Below, in pieces: positions 9,720 to 20,151 of a DNA stretch of 64,000 bases. A program made the position numbers and the translations under genes. Source of the stretch: Hermatobates lingyangjiaoensis (lineage: Eukaryota; Arthropoda; Insecta; Hemiptera; Hermatobatidae); the NCBI GenBank assembly GCA_026182355.1, contig JAPFBL010000552.1, positions 72,501 through 136,500 on the forward strand, written 5' to 3'. Each line of letters opens with the position of its first letter. The first letter of the stretch is position 1. The notes below the pieces were generated by a model. It had not been told where the DNA came from. It saw only the letters and a program-made list of their open reading frames with translations, and made no database searches.

Positions 9720-11090
9720 GACTTTGCGACTGCTGTATTTTAACTGTAACGACGCCTTATCGTAACTCAAGCCTTGCGTCACGCTGAATTAAGGCACCGA
9801 TAGCCCTCTCTGACCTCTCTTACAAAATCTCAAAAAAAAAACCCTCGCTATTTATAATTTCCCAATAACAAATGACTTTGCCTATCCCCCTTTGCCTGTA
9901 GGTCGACAATGCCATAAACTTCACGTCCTCTCAGTCCCTATTAGTTAATACTTCGTTTGGACATTGAACAATCGGTTTTCGACTGTTTTTAGTCGATCTA
10001 CTAATAAAATTAGATTACATCTTAGACTTTATTGTCAAAAAAACTGTTTTTGTAAATAGATTGAAAAGAGCAAGTAAAGAGACAGAAACAAAATAGCCGT
10101 CAATAGAAGACAGCTGAAGATGGATTACTGGCGCAAGGGAAAAATAATATTACTAGTATGCAAATTTAGCCAATCTATTTCAACATAAGGAATTCCATAC
10201 TCAATATGAAATTAAAAGACAAACTTTAGTTTTTTTTAAGAAAAACTATATATTTTAGGCAGCTATATGGCCATTCATAAAAACTCAGATAAAAACTACA
10301 TGGGACACGTAAATTTATAACCTGACTGATAGCCTACACTTTGACTAACACACCAATATACTACTCTCATTGGTTAATCTATCTTCTTTAACATATTAAT
10401 TGAATTTATGGGAAGCTGGATGATTATACGAAGGTTGAATAAAGATTCTGGAGAAGATTGGATTGAACTAATGAAGATATTATTGTACCAGTGAAGATAG
10501 ATTGTACCATCAATCAGTTAGTGATTTGCTACTAACAGAGTATTAGAAATTTCAGTTAAATTTATTTCAGTTAGGAATATTGAAAATTAGGAATTAGGAA
10601 ATTTGAAACAGGAATTAAGAATGAGGTATTATGAATTACAAAATTAGGTATTGAAATAGGAATTTACATGATGTAAGAGTATAATTATGAATTACGAATA
10701 ATGAAATTAGTTATAAAGTTAATTTCAGTTAGAAATATTTTAAATTCCATTAACTTTATTTTGAGGGGATAATAAATCGAAATATAGAGAAAAGCATTAA
10801 GACATGTTTGTCTGCATTACATTGCCTTATAAAGAACCAGAATAAACTTTATCTCGGTTTCTTTATTCAGTTTTTTTTTTGTTTTAAATAGTTCTGTCAT
10901 TACTTTCCTCAGCGTATACCATCTCGTTTGACAGTTTGAGTTCAAACCACAACACTTTAGAACTGGTTTGAAAGAACCTTTTTTTTTTTATTGACTCTGC
11001 TTTTGAAATAACTAATTTTGCATTTTATTTCAACATTTTAAATTACACTTATTGCTCAACTGAAGACTTGTTCAGAAATTTTTTACATCA
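9720..11090. other. No gene seen
   Basis: Apparently unique AT-rich sequence. Around 10420-10720 there are degenerate short direct repeats of the type AATTAGGAATTAGGAAAT, likely simple-sequence drift. Confidence 0.4.
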
Positions 11091-11111
11091 AGTATATATA
11101 TATATATATAT

Positions 11112-11293
11112 AAAAAGATTTCACATAAACACGTGAAATAACAATCAATGATCCAACCACAATATTAAATGGGAAAACAAGACTAAGACCTTTCAACAGT
11201 AACAGTCTTCGTCAGAGTCAAAAAAACCCAACGTTTTTGGGTTTTTTGACAGTTAGGTTTTTGCCAGTCACGTGCTTATGTGAAATCTTTATA
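11112..11293. mobile_element. PLE F1 inverted duplication, damaged core
   Basis: The long left arm (AAAGATTTCACATAAACACG) holds an antisense core. The right side retains only GGGTTTTTTGACAG and the terminal CACGTGCTTATGTGAAATC, so the sense core is deleted. Confidence 0.75.
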
Positions 11294-11299
11294 TATATA

Positions 11300-11545
11300 T
11301 AAAGTTTGTAAGTGTGTATATATATAGAGTTTGTAAGTGTGTCTCTTTCTCTGTGTGTTGCTTTTCTTCATTTTTGAACTGATTTGCGTCCAGTTTGGAT
11401 CATTTTTTTTGAATTTTGAGTGTATGTATATATATATTGTGAGTCGTTATCAGCCTTTGGAGCGAGTCACATCTATTCCTGACGACGAGGACATCGAAAT
11501 ATAGTAGTGAGTTCAGTGATTTAGTTTCTGTGTATTATTTTGAAA
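11300..11545 (+). mobile_element. PLE F2c tail and F8 arm
   Basis: 11318-11430 is an F2c tail (TTTGTAAGTGTGTCTCTTTC to GAATTTTGAGTG). 11445-11560 is an F8 arm with CUGACGACGAGGACAUC, GAAAUAUAG and TAGTGAGTTCAG. Each is bounded by (TA)n. Confidence 0.65.
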
Positions 11546-11551
11546 ATTCTA

Positions 11552-11595
<44 letters not shown>

Positions 11596-11950
11596 CCTCC
11601 CTGTCTGCCTTCAAGATAATTTATTTTATACATACAGTGTCATGTATACATTTTTTATAAGTAAATATTTTTAAAAGAACTCTACAACAAATCATCACTT
11701 TTAAGTTAAAACTATTAATTAGATAACATGTAGTTTGCCAATATAACATAGTTAACCTTTTCTTTTTTTGCAATTATTATTAAATTATATGTTATTTTCT
11801 AATGGGACGAAAAGTATCATTTTATGTTTATTTTTCGTGTAATAATGTATTACATTATTATCTTCTTATTTATAAACGGGGCAATAACGAAATAAGCGGG
11901 GTTGTTCAACAAAATTATTTTGTTGATATCAATTGTTAGATATGAAGGAG

Positions 11951-12285
11951 GGTTTAGGTTAGGTTAGGTTGCAGTGGCAGTCCTACAAGGGAACACACGT
12001 AGGCCGAGCATTATGTCCTTTGTGACACCACACAATGAACATTCTACTTTAGGAGTACATACTTATTTTTGCCTAACTCAATGTATGTGCATTATGTGAG
12101 TAAGGATCTTTAATGAATACCTGAAATTGTACGGATAACGTCAAATATAGACGGCATAACGTCCTCCCTGAGGGACGACGTGCTCAGATTTATTCACCTT
12201 CCGCGCGAATAAATCTGGAGCCTGGATATTGAACCCAGTCCAGAAGCGAACACGGTAGCACTTGATTATATTGCCCCCCCCCCCC
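11951..12285 (-). mobile_element. tRNA-derived SINE, tail type B
   Basis: Sense is minus. A B-box-like GGTTCAATATCC lies at the head, then a conserved body (ATTTATTCGCGCGGAAGG, GACGTTATGCC). The type-B tail ends GACTGCCACTGCAACC followed by three CCTAA-type repeats (TTAGG on plus at about 11953). A C18 run replaces part of the head at 12274-12291. Confidence 0.7.
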
Positions 12286-12826
12286 CCCCTCGGGCAATCT
12301 AAGTACCATCGTTCTAGAAAACTGCCTGCGGATAGATTACCATCAGTTGTTGGTGACCACGGATGAAGATACTGTTCCATAATATATCTCTTATTAAAGT
12401 AAATTAAGACATTATGTTCACGATGTTTATCAGACCGTTGTTTAAAGAGCTATCCAATTATTTTATTCTTGTTGTGCAATACTTATCATTATTATTTGCT
12501 GTGTCCAAGTATCCTGTGTATTAATACGGTAGTAACTATCCAAGTGTGTCACACCCGACTAACACTAATGGTGACACGAGAATGGTCGAAGATACCCGAA
12601 TGGGGCCGAAGTACGGATCATCAATAGTGAAATAAAATTATTTAAAAATTTATTGAAAAAATTTGAATTGTTCTAATAAGTTAATATGATATGTTAGAAG
12701 AATAAAATTGTTTAAAAAAAGTTAATTCCAATGAAATATATATTTTTTAATTCTAAATATATACATGCATATTATTAATACCACTGAGGTTAGTATGATT
12801 TATATTAGAAATAGGTAAAACCGTCA

Positions 12827-12972
12827 TACCTCGTAAGATGATCATGGAGTTGGAGCGCTTTCGGACGTTGTCCATCTTCGGTCGCAGTAGGTTAGTTGCG
12901 ATCGAAGATGGACAACGTCCGAAAGCGCTCCAACTCCAGGATCATCTTACGAGGTATGACGGTTTTACCTAT
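12827..12972. repeat. Near-perfect palindrome with hammerhead-like hairpin
   Basis: Arms 12827-12880 and 12902-12972 are inverse copies. The sense (right) arm reads CGAAGA, GGAC-AAC-GUCC, GAAAGCGC, the F-type pattern but with the first two core bases changed. Part of the arm (GTCATACCTCGTAAGATGG) recurs at 19967-19986. Probably another PLE-derived inversion outside (TA)n. Confidence 0.6.
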
Positions 12973-13149
12973 TTATAATATAAATTCTAAATATATAATA
13001 ATATTATCCTACATCTTAATATTACAAATGATCTTAAAACTATATATTTCCTTCGATTTTTCTGATGTTTTTCAGAAAAAATAGGAGTATTTTTTTTGTT
13101 TTAAATGGGAAAATTTGTCTGAAATATTGAATATAAAAGAAGGTCAGGT

Positions 13150-13500
13150 AAAGTATGTAAGACATCCACTGGCTACTGGAAAAAATATCATGTTCTCCTA
13201 TAAGAGATTATTTCGTAACACGAAATCTACCTTTTGGCTTTTCAAAAATGTGTTATTACTGCTGTAGTTATGCTAATGATATTATATGCATCAGTGGTGT
13301 GATATAAAAAAATAAGCATATATACTGATAAGTGAATCAATCACTATCTGTACTACCTCCAGGAATGAAAGACTAATAAACATCTCCCATTTAGACATTT
13401 ATATGATTCTTAAATAGAACATTATATATTATATACCCAACGAGTATGATATTATGGTTACTTATAGTAAAGTTGAGTGTAGGCCACTCCAGTTTTTTTT
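13150..13500 (+). mobile_element. RepX, right half
   Basis: Unclassified interspersed repeat, also at 54870-55140 and 60915-61240. It shares TATTACTGCTGTAGTTATG, GATAAGT(C/G)GATCAATCAC and an end ACTTATAGTAAAGTTGAG with a hairpin GAGTG-TAGGC-CACTC followed by a T run. Confidence 0.65.
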
Positions 13501-13667
13501 AATCCATTTATTTGGCATGATCCATATAGTATATTATATGCTATATCGAACGTTATTTTTACATTAAAATACACATTAAGGATACATTAAACATTATAGA
13601 ACAAAATGTTTGACTAATCAAACAAAACACAGTTGGCTGTTAACCAAGTTTTATATTATTTGTCGAC

Positions 13668-13900
13668 AAGTACAGCAGGTGATCCGTTAGTCTAGAATCT
13701 AGAATAAAGAAACAGTTTTTATAGCTTTATTGATTTTTGCTGTGATGAAATTTTATGAACTTTTTTTTATAAATTGCTAATGTTGTGTTCCTTTTTGGTC
13801 AAATTTGCATAATTTTATAATGAGCCGTTTAACGTCAAAAAAACAGTTTCTGAAAATAGAAACTGTCCTGTAACGCCCCTTCGGTGAATATAATTTTGAA
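13668..13900 (+). mobile_element. RepY copy 1
   Basis: Matches 22457-22690: ACAGCAGGTGATCCGTTAG, AATGAGCCGTTTA, ACGCCCCTTCGGTGAATA. Unclassified, no coding frame. Confidence 0.6.
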
Positions 13901-14069
13901 AAAAATTATCTCATCTCATCCTCCACATAATGTTTTATTTTTAGATATAGTTTCATTTTGATCAGTCTGACGGTATGGCTTGTATCGCTCTTACAAGTTT
14001 TGAGATTGAATTATGGTCAAAATTTTTAAATTTTATTGAAAAAAATATTTAATTTTGTTTTAAAAATCT

Positions 14070-14495
14070 GAATATATTATTCGTTTATTGGATTTGTAAC
14101 ATTAAAGATAATGCCAAAATTTCAAAACTCTAGAATCATCGGTTTAGGAGAAAAAAATGTTTTTAAAAACAGGTTTTTGGGAAAAAAGGGACTTTTCCGT
14201 CATACAAAATTCTTTCGAAACGATAGGGATCATCTACTCTATAGGACCCATTTTCGTGTAAAATATCAACTTTGATCCATCAAAGATTCTGGACCACAGC
14301 GTGGTAAGAAGCAATGCTAACATACTCACATACCCACCCACGCACGCACACACCCACCTACCAACACACACACAGACATCATCGATTTAACTTCATAAAA
14401 CGACTTTTGGGACCTCAAAACATGTAATTCCGTCAAAATCTCGAGATCGATTTTTTTTCATGATCACTATACTTTACTTATAGTAAAGTAAAAAG
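14070..14495 (-). mobile_element. RepX, left half
   Basis: Inverse of 54435-54840. The terminal TACTTTACTTATAGTAAAGT is itself palindromic. Contains a CA-rich CACACACCCACC segment conserved between copies. Also at 24090-24365. Confidence 0.65.
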
Positions 14496-14614
14496 CTGTC
14501 ACACAGTGAAAGAATAATCCAACAGAAGAAGAAATCAGGTCACAAGATAGGTTACATAAGGTAATAAGATATCATGAGAAGGTTAAACAAGATATATAAG
14601 AAGCAGGGTAAGGT

Positions 14615-14740
14615 TAAATAATATTCAAATTCAAAAGTAGCAATTAAAATGAGCTGTTGAATAATATTCAAATTTAAAAGTAGTCATATAAAGGAGCGGT
14701 TAAATAATATTTATATTCAGAAGTAGTAATATGAAGAAGC
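14615..14740. repeat. Short degenerate tandem repeat, 42-43 bp, three units
   Basis: AATAATATT recurs at 14618, 14660 and 14703 with AAAAGTAG-type ends. Confidence 0.6.
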
Positions 14741-14744
14741 GGTG

Positions 14745-14912
14745 GTCTCGGTCGTTGCCTGCTTTTCATGTCACCAGTATTAACTCATTTACAAACAAGG
14801 GTTTCAAAGATATTCCCTCACGTTTGTTCGTAGTTACTTGAAGTTCAAGCAACGGTAAAGACACACAGAATATTCATTTAGCACTATAACCTGTTAGACC
14901 CTACAAAAATAG
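14745..14912 (+). mobile_element. RepZ copy 1
   Basis: Inverse of 19008-19175: TTCATTTAGCACTATAACC, TGTTAGACC, ACAAACAAGGG. It runs to (TA)n at its right end, so it may be the 3' end of another (TA)n-targeting element. Confidence 0.5.
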
Positions 14913-14934
14913 TATATATATATATATATTGTTT

Positions 14935-15300
14935 TGTTTTTATATATATATATATAAAATATATATATATTTATTGTTTACTGTTTACCTGATGATGGCC
15001 AATGTAGCCGAAAGCTTGTTTCCATTTAGTTCTTTAACCTAGTTTGTGTTAGTGTAGTGTTAAATATAGTTTGTTTCATTAGGTCTCTTGAAGATTATTT
15101 TCCTATGCTTGTCATGGAATAAGGCAGATTAATTTTGAGCTACCAGTGAATTATAAGAAAATAATAAGGCAAATAGAACATCTTTCTAAAAAGATTATTA
15201 ATGCTGAAGCCGCTGTGCTTTTTAACAACACTTGTTTAAAAGAAGACTTGCTGCCAGTATACACGCATATATACGAGTATATATATATATTAATATAATA
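14935..15300 (+). mobile_element. PLE F11 copy: hammerhead plus ORF N-terminus
   Basis: Hammerhead core at 14989-15014. About 120 bp later comes a decayed start (ATGGAATAAGG, where the 16-kb copy has ATGAAATTAGG). Then in changing frame come NYKKIIRQIEHLSKK, IINAEAAVLFNNTC and LKEDLLPVYTHIY into (TA)n at about 15265. This copy aligns with 16372-16680 on minus, and the two together give the family consensus. Confidence 0.75.
14989..15014 (+). ncRNA. Hammerhead-like core (F11)
   Basis: CUGAUGA, hairpin GGC-CAAUGUA-GCC, GAAAG. Exact core match. Confidence 0.65.
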
Positions 15301-15309
15301 TAATAAATA

Positions 15310-15505
15310 TATACTTAACATGCAAACCACAATAAGAAATGAGAAAAGTGACTAAAGTCTTTCAACCGTAACAAGCGGTCTTCGTCAGAGTTAAATCTCA
15401 ATAGAATCATATCTCAATTGAGAATTGACTCTGACGAAGACTGTTTGGTATGGTTGAATGATCTTGGTCTTTTTTTCTCATTTCTTATTGTGGTTTCAAT
15501 GTTGA
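15310..15505. mobile_element. PLE F1 inverted duplication
   Basis: The left arm is antisense from GCAAACCACAATAAG. The right arm has CUGACGA and a diverged stem, then GAAUG. (TA)n on both sides. Confidence 0.75.
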
Positions 15506-15512
15506 TATATAT

Positions 15513-15780
15513 ATACTTTTTTTCGTTGGAAATACGATCCAAAACGGACAAATATAGTTCAATATAAACAAAGAAACATAGAGAAATCAAAAGAACACAC
15601 TTACAGTCTCTAATTTTCGGTTTGAACCGTCTTCAGGAGAGATAAGAGAGGGAAACCAAGCGCACGGGTTTCCCTCTCTTATCTCTCCTGAAGACGGTTC
15701 AAACCGAAAATTAGAGACTGTAAGTGTGTTTCTTTTGATTTTCTCTATGTTTCTTTGTTTATATTAACTATAAAAATATA
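15513..15780. mobile_element. PLE F2 inverted duplication, well preserved
   Basis: The left arm begins at CTTTTTTTCGTTGGAAATAC. The arms meet near 15665. Sense core CUGAAGA, GGUU-CA-AACC, GAAAAUUAGAGACUG at about 15687-15720. Both cores are intact. Confidence 0.85.
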
Positions 15781-15822
15781 TATAATATATATATATATAC
15801 ATGTACGTAAATATATATTGGT

Positions 15823-15890
15823 AAAATAGGCACAGATATTCTTTTTAAACAAGTATCTTAAAATTAACCGCAGTCTCGCATTTCACGATC
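15823..15890 (-). pseudogene. Decayed PLE ORF N-terminus
   Basis: On minus, ETAVNFK then, with a frame shift, CLKRISVPILPIYI into (TA)n at 15805-15823. It matches the F11 peptide NAEAAVLFNNTCLKEDLLP only in outline. Confidence 0.45.
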
Positions 15891-16157
15891 TTAAGACTGA
15901 GAGATTCGATCCTACGAACTAAACTCCTTTTTTTTTGCTTAACAGGGTTCAACTGGAAAAGGAGTTGGCTAAGTGACATGTTAAATTAAAATCGATGACT
16001 CTGCTTAGTCATTGCTATAAAATAGATTAAAAGGATAGTACAGGTTAATATAAAGAGAAGGTCAAAGGTCAATAATGAACAAGAAACAAGCGGTTAGAAT
16101 AAAAGAGTTGAAAGGTCAACGGTATAACTGGACTAATAGAGAATAAATAGATTAAGA

Positions 16158-16158
16158 A

Positions 16159-16201
<43 letters not shown>

Positions 16202-16228
16202 TAATTAATAATAATAATAATAATTAAG
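16158..16228. repeat. (AAT)n microsatellite
   Basis: About 70 bp of AAT repeats, slightly interrupted. Confidence 0.9.
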
Positions 16229-16371
16229 ATTAATAGCAAACTAGAAAAGATATATTAAATAAAGAGTTGAAAGAGAGTAAGAATTAATAGGGAAGGTATA
16301 GTTAGTTAGAAAATAAAGAAAAGAATAATAATAATAAATATAAGAAAAGAAAACGTATTGATTGCGCAATA

Positions 16372-16540
16372 TATATATATATATATTGGTGTATACTGGC
16401 AGCAAGTCTTCTTTTAAACAAGTGTTGTTAAAAAGCACAGCGGCTTCAGCATTAATAATCTTTTTAGAAAGATGTTCTATTTGCCTTATTATTTTCTTGT
16501 AATTCACTGGTAGCTCAAAAATTAATCTACCTAATTTCAT
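16372..16540 (-). CDS. PLE ORF N-terminus inside the 3' terminal repeat
   Basis: Starts at ATG 16540 (MKLGRLIFELP). It continues NYKKIIRQIEHLSKK, IINAEAAVLFNNTC, LKEDLLPVYTNIY and then IYI from the (TA)n tract. The frame is open. The basic amphipathic LEHL/KK stretch followed by C...LLP matches the region upstream of the reverse transcriptase in PLE proteins. It cannot make a full protein here because the rest of the ORF is missing. Confidence 0.7.
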
Positions 16541-16638
16541 AAAAGAATAGGAAAACAATCTTGAAGAAAACTAATGAAACAAACTGTATTTGACACTACA
16601 CAAACACAAACTGGGTTAAAAAACTAAAGGGAAACAAG

Positions 16639-16664
16639 CTTTCGGCCACATTGGCCATCATCAG
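16639..16664 (-). ncRNA. Hammerhead-like core (F11)
   Basis: On minus: CUGAUGA, hairpin GGC-CAAUGUG-GCC, GAAAG. Same family as 14989-15014, with one loop difference. Confidence 0.7.
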
Positions 16665-16835
16665 GTAAACTGTAAACAATAAAACGAAACAATTAAAACA
16701 TAAACCAAAAATTAACAACAAACTAAATTAGCACACTTCAAATAGTGGCAGCGTTTAACTGTCAAAGCAGCGCTACATGCGCGCACCCACGCGTTAGACA
16801 GTTGAATCACCCCAGCACTTCTCGCCTTCGACAGG

Positions 16836-17190
16836 TCAGAACATGGGAGAGTTCCGAACAAATTTTATTCTAGGTTCGAAGGTCCTAGAACTCGGGATGA
16901 CGAACATGTCACTGATTTGAGAGTTCAGTGCTGGGTACAAATCTTTGATTAATAAAGCCTCTAGTATTTGTAGCCTGCCTCGATCACTGTTCTCAGCCAA
17001 AACTGAGGTTCCCTCTACTAGCATATTTCTAGTGAGGGCACCTCCGTGTTCTTTCTTAACATGGTCCTTAGAGGCTCCTGTGGAGAGATGGAGGGTTAGA
17101 CGCCTCGACAGCTTGTACTCGAAAACTTGTACACCAGGTGACTACGCTGAAGGTCGGGGGTTACTTCTCTATTGCCATTTTTAATGAGTA
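16836..17190 (-). pseudogene. PLE GIY-YIG endonuclease, C-terminal fragment
   Basis: On minus: VYKFSSTSC, then a small deletion and frame change, RRLTLHLSTGASKDHVKK, EHGGALTRNMLVEG, TSVLAENSDRGRLQILEALL and IKDLYPALNSQ, ending with a stop at 16836. The RxxxH and the Glu of ILEALLI fit the GIY-YIG fold used by PLEs. The segment that should hold the (Y)VGST motif is lost, so it is broken. It aligns with 42042-42437 (RRLTMHVASGAPQDH, LRIL). Confidence 0.7.
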
Positions 17191-17277
17191 GATTACTAGT
17201 TTTCTTGGTCTTATAGAAGATGGTGAGGCGAATTATGTCCTCAGTGTTGGTGGTTTTAATATATATATATATATATA

Positions 17278-17640
17278 TTGATAAAAGTATTGACCGTGGA
17301 ATAGAAACAAAACTAAAGTTTATCGGCACTCGGTCAGTTCTTCAGGTTCAAATTAAACACTCATCGCCAAAGTTTCGGTCTTTATTTAAAACCTTTTTCA
17401 TAGTCAGAAGTATAAAATTTTGAAACAGAAAAACTAAATATTACATTAAATTATTTTACAAAGAAAAATAGTCTGTGGTTTTCAACATCAACAGTCTAGT
17501 TTTAAAACTTTGTTTTTTTTTGTTTCAAAATTTTGTACTTCTGCCTATGAAAAAGGTTTTAAATAAAGACCGAAACGTTGGCAATGAGTGTTTAATTTGA
17601 ACCTGAAGAACTGACGGAGTCCCGATAAACTTTAGTTTTG
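17278..17640. mobile_element. PLE F4 inverted duplication
   Basis: The left arm runs from the (TA)n at 17260-17278. The arms meet near 17500. The sense arm has CCUAUGAAAAAGG...GACCGAAACGUUGGC at about 17542-17580. Variant core as in all F4 copies. Confidence 0.75.
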
Positions 17641-17648
17641 TATATATA

Positions 17649-17840
17649 AGTTAATTTGAGTGAGTAGGAACTCGAATTGTGAATGACATAGGAATGAAAG
17701 GTAATGTTTATTATACAAGCGGGACAGACTGACTGGCTGACCCCCTCCTCGAGGCCAGCCTTGATAATCTGTCTCTGTGCGTAAACAAAGACTTTGACCC
17801 GCGTATGCCGGCGGTACAGCCACCGCCAACTCCGCTAACT
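17649..17840 (-). mobile_element. Possible solo LTR (192 bp)
   Basis: GC-rich insert inside (TA)n with short inverted ends (AGTTA at 17649, TAACT at 17836). On minus it holds a polyadenylation signal (ATAATAAACATTACC) about 70 bp before its end. The size, ends and AATAAA suggest an LTR with AG..CT termini, but no internal region or second LTR is present. TATA flanks prevent reading a target duplication. Confidence 0.4.
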
Positions 17841-17845
17841 TATAT

Positions 17846-17995
17846 ATATAAACTATATTAACACAAAGAACACTCAGAAATGAAACAGAAAATCACTACT
17901 ATATTTCGATGTCCTCGACATCAGGAAGATAGAAACGAGTCGCTCCGCAGACAGACAATGACTGGTCGGTGGTCTTGAGGAAGCACAGAACAGTG
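17846..17995 (-). mobile_element. PLE F8 single arm
   Basis: Antisense: ACTACTATATTTCGATGTCC then TCGACATCAGG. The 3' tail (AACACTCAGAAATGAAAC) meets (TA)n on the left. Confidence 0.65.
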
Positions 17996-18432
17996 TAGCC
18001 AACTTAAGGAGGGAGAGGAGGCAAGGATAGATAAAGAAATAAAAGGAAAATAAATTATAGCAAATGAAAACAAAAACTATTAGCACAGGTGAAAACACCC
18101 AATCAAAAATAAGAATAGAAATAAAAAATAAAAATAAATAAGTAAACAAAAATACCCTAAGAGACTAAAATAAAATATATACAGATTAAACCAGGATAAT
18201 CACGACTTAGAAGAAAAAAAGCTTTTCGAAGCCCTAGAGATTTGCAGTATCATATCTTCCAAAACTTACTGAAGACAGTATTAAAAGCTATCTATCTGAA
18301 CCTCAGAGTGAATTTATGATATTTGGTATCAGTTATCTGTCTTTAAACGTGTACTTGGAAACAGTCATTAATAAGCTAATATATATAATATATATTATAA
18401 TAATCTTAATATATAATATATATATATATATA

Positions 18433-18512
18433 CTTCGAATAAAATGAAAGGTCTGTGTGGACAATATATATATATATATATACTTCGAATAAAATGAAAG
18501 GTCCGTGTGGAC
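18433..18512. repeat. Duplicated 30-bp piece between (TA)n tracts
   Basis: ACTTCGAATAAAATGAAAGG plus TC(T/C)GTGTGGACAA occurs at 18433 and 18481. GTGGAC resembles the PLE tail box. Likely a tail-only remnant amplified with the microsatellite. Confidence 0.45.
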
Positions 18513-18531
18513 AATATATATATATATAAAC

Positions 18532-18750
18532 TCAAATTTTCTGATGATCCGTCTTCCGTCGCCGGGACGGTTTCCTGCCGTTGTGTTTCCGGCGTGCTTG
18601 GTCGGCCATTCTCTTTTCTCTTGAAGACGGATCATCAGAAAATTTGAGTTTGTAAGTGTGTCTCTTTCTCTGTGTGTTGCTTTTCTTCGATTTTGAGCTG
18701 ATTTGCGTCCAGTTTGGATTGGTTTTTTCGAATTTTGAGTGAAATATATA
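18532..18750. mobile_element. PLE F2c inverted duplication
   Basis: The left arm is short (CTCAAATTTTCTGATGATCC). The right arm has UUGAAGA, GGAUCAUCAG and AAAAUUUGAGUUUGUAAGUG, then the long tail to GAATTTTGAGTG. The core has drifted at two sites. Confidence 0.65.
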
Positions 18751-18766
18751 TATATATATATATATT

Positions 18767-18995
18767 GTAAACAGGAAAACGATCCAAAAGGACAACAAAC
18801 GTTTCACGAAGAATCACAAACACAGAACTAAGGAACAAACACACTTACTGTCTCTTTTTTACCCGGGTCTCCAACCGTCGCTTCACAGGTGCGCTTGGTG
18901 TCCCTTTCTCAACTCTCCTGATGACGGTTCAACCGAAAATTAGAGACAGTAAGTGTGTTTGTTCCTATTCGTGTATATTGATATTATATATAACA
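18767..18995. mobile_element. PLE F2b inverted duplication
   Basis: The left arm is the long tail (AAACAGGAAAACGATCC) but lacks the antisense core. The right arm has CUGAUGA, GGU-UCA-ACC, GAAAAUUAGAGACAG at about 18917-18950. The related F2b arm at 29640-29808 supplies the full sense tail. Confidence 0.75.
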
Positions 18996-19007
18996 TATAT
19001 ATATATA

Positions 19008-19175
19008 AGTATTGTTGTAAGGTCTAACAGGTTATGGTGCTAAATGAATATTCTGCGTATCTTTACCTCTGCTTGTAGTAAAAGGAATTACGAACAAACA
19101 TGAGAGAATGTCTTTCAACAGCTTGTTTGTAAATGATTTAATCCTGGCGACATGAAAAACAGGCAACTACCGGGA
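19008..19175 (-). mobile_element. RepZ copy 2
   Basis: Inverse of 14745-14912, with the same junction to (TA)n. Confidence 0.5.
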
Positions 19176-19589
19176 CGACGTCTAAACCACTCCAGACAGC
19201 TGATCTCATTCAAGTTACGTCACAACCCTAATCTGTTCTGGTCACCATGAAGTCGCTTCTTTCTTGTAATTCCACTTCTTCTTAATCTTTTTTTTTTCCT
19301 TCCCTTATATAAAAATAAACAAAAAAAACTAGTTTTCACGCAATAAATTGAAATGATGTTTGATGTATTACCTCACACTTGATTTTAGATTACTTTAAAA
19401 CATTCTTTATATGATAATGAACAATGAATCAACAGTATTGTGGTAAAAAAAACTATTTGGAATACTTGTGGTGTAATTTAAAAGCTTTTATATTTGCGAC
19501 ATTTACCTCAAGAGTTGATATATTGAAAATTACACTATGAACGAATGTTAAAATTGAATATATCCCTCAAGAGCTGTGGAATTAGTTAT

Positions 19590-19850
19590 TGTGTGGTATT
19601 TACATATGTGATGTCTTCATCAGAAGGAATTTAATTTACAACTCCTATCGAACACTCAATATTCATCATCAGGCAGACCTGCCTCAGAAGGAGTGTTTTG
19701 AAATGAATCACAATCAAAATCATTGAACACCCCTTCTGAGGTAGATGTGCCTTATGATGAGCACGAAGTGTTCGATACGCTTTGTAAAATAAATTCCTTG
19801 TGCTGAAGACGTAATATATTTTCCTCGCTGTCAAGAATATATTCCGTTGT
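19590..19850. mobile_element. Decayed PLE F5-related inverted duplication
   Basis: Sense (right) arm: TTATGATGAGCACGAAGTGT then TCGATACGCTTTGTAAAAT. Left arm: the inverse, ending at GATGTCTTCATCAG. Related to 62334-62400 (TGCATCGTAAAATAAACTCC). Confidence 0.6.
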
Positions 19851-20151
19851 ATTTAATTAACTTAGAAGCATACAACTGAGTACTCAAGAACACTAATTTT
19901 TATTTTCCTTTAATTTGCAGGTATAGAAGGATGTGACAAATTAAGGGTAATATTAATATAAAATTCTGTCATACCTCGTAAGATGGTATTGTAGCCACCC
20001 ACGCTGTGGGGCTGATAATTCTTTAAGGAAGCAATGTAAAACAGTGGCAGTATAAACCTAAATTTCGTATTATTATTTATTAGTTTTATTTTATTTATTA
20101 TCGGATTTTATTATTTTACAATTTAAATTATAATTGTCTTTTGTTTGTTTT

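Larger units (their letters stand above)
16372..17200 (-). mobile_element. Long PLE copy: GIY-YIG end, 3' UTR, hammerhead, next ORF start
   Basis: Read on minus from 17200: an endonuclease frame ends at a stop (16836-16838). About 170 bp of noncoding DNA follow, then a hammerhead core (16639-16664), then an ATG (16538-16540). That ATG opens the N-terminal peptide MKLGRLIFELPVNYKK, ending LKEDLLPVYTNIY and running into (TA)n at about 16380. So the terminal repeat of this element contains the beginning of its own ORF, and the insertion boundary lies inside coding sequence. This fits the known PLE organisation with terminal pLTRs carrying hammerheads. Confidence 0.8.

Noticed and set aside
9650..9720. 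GA repeats and G13 run as a promoter element
   Set aside because: Simple sequence next to a hAT-like end. No downstream gene.
10420..10720. AATTAGG-type repeats as a tandem array
   Set aside because: Spacing and sequence too irregular to define a unit.
11953..11980. TTAGG repeats as an interstitial telomere
   Set aside because: Only three units, at the same place in each type-B SINE, so they belong to the SINE tail.
18000..18350. Possible coding region right of the F8 arm
   Set aside because: No frame with coding character. AT-rich purine tracts only.
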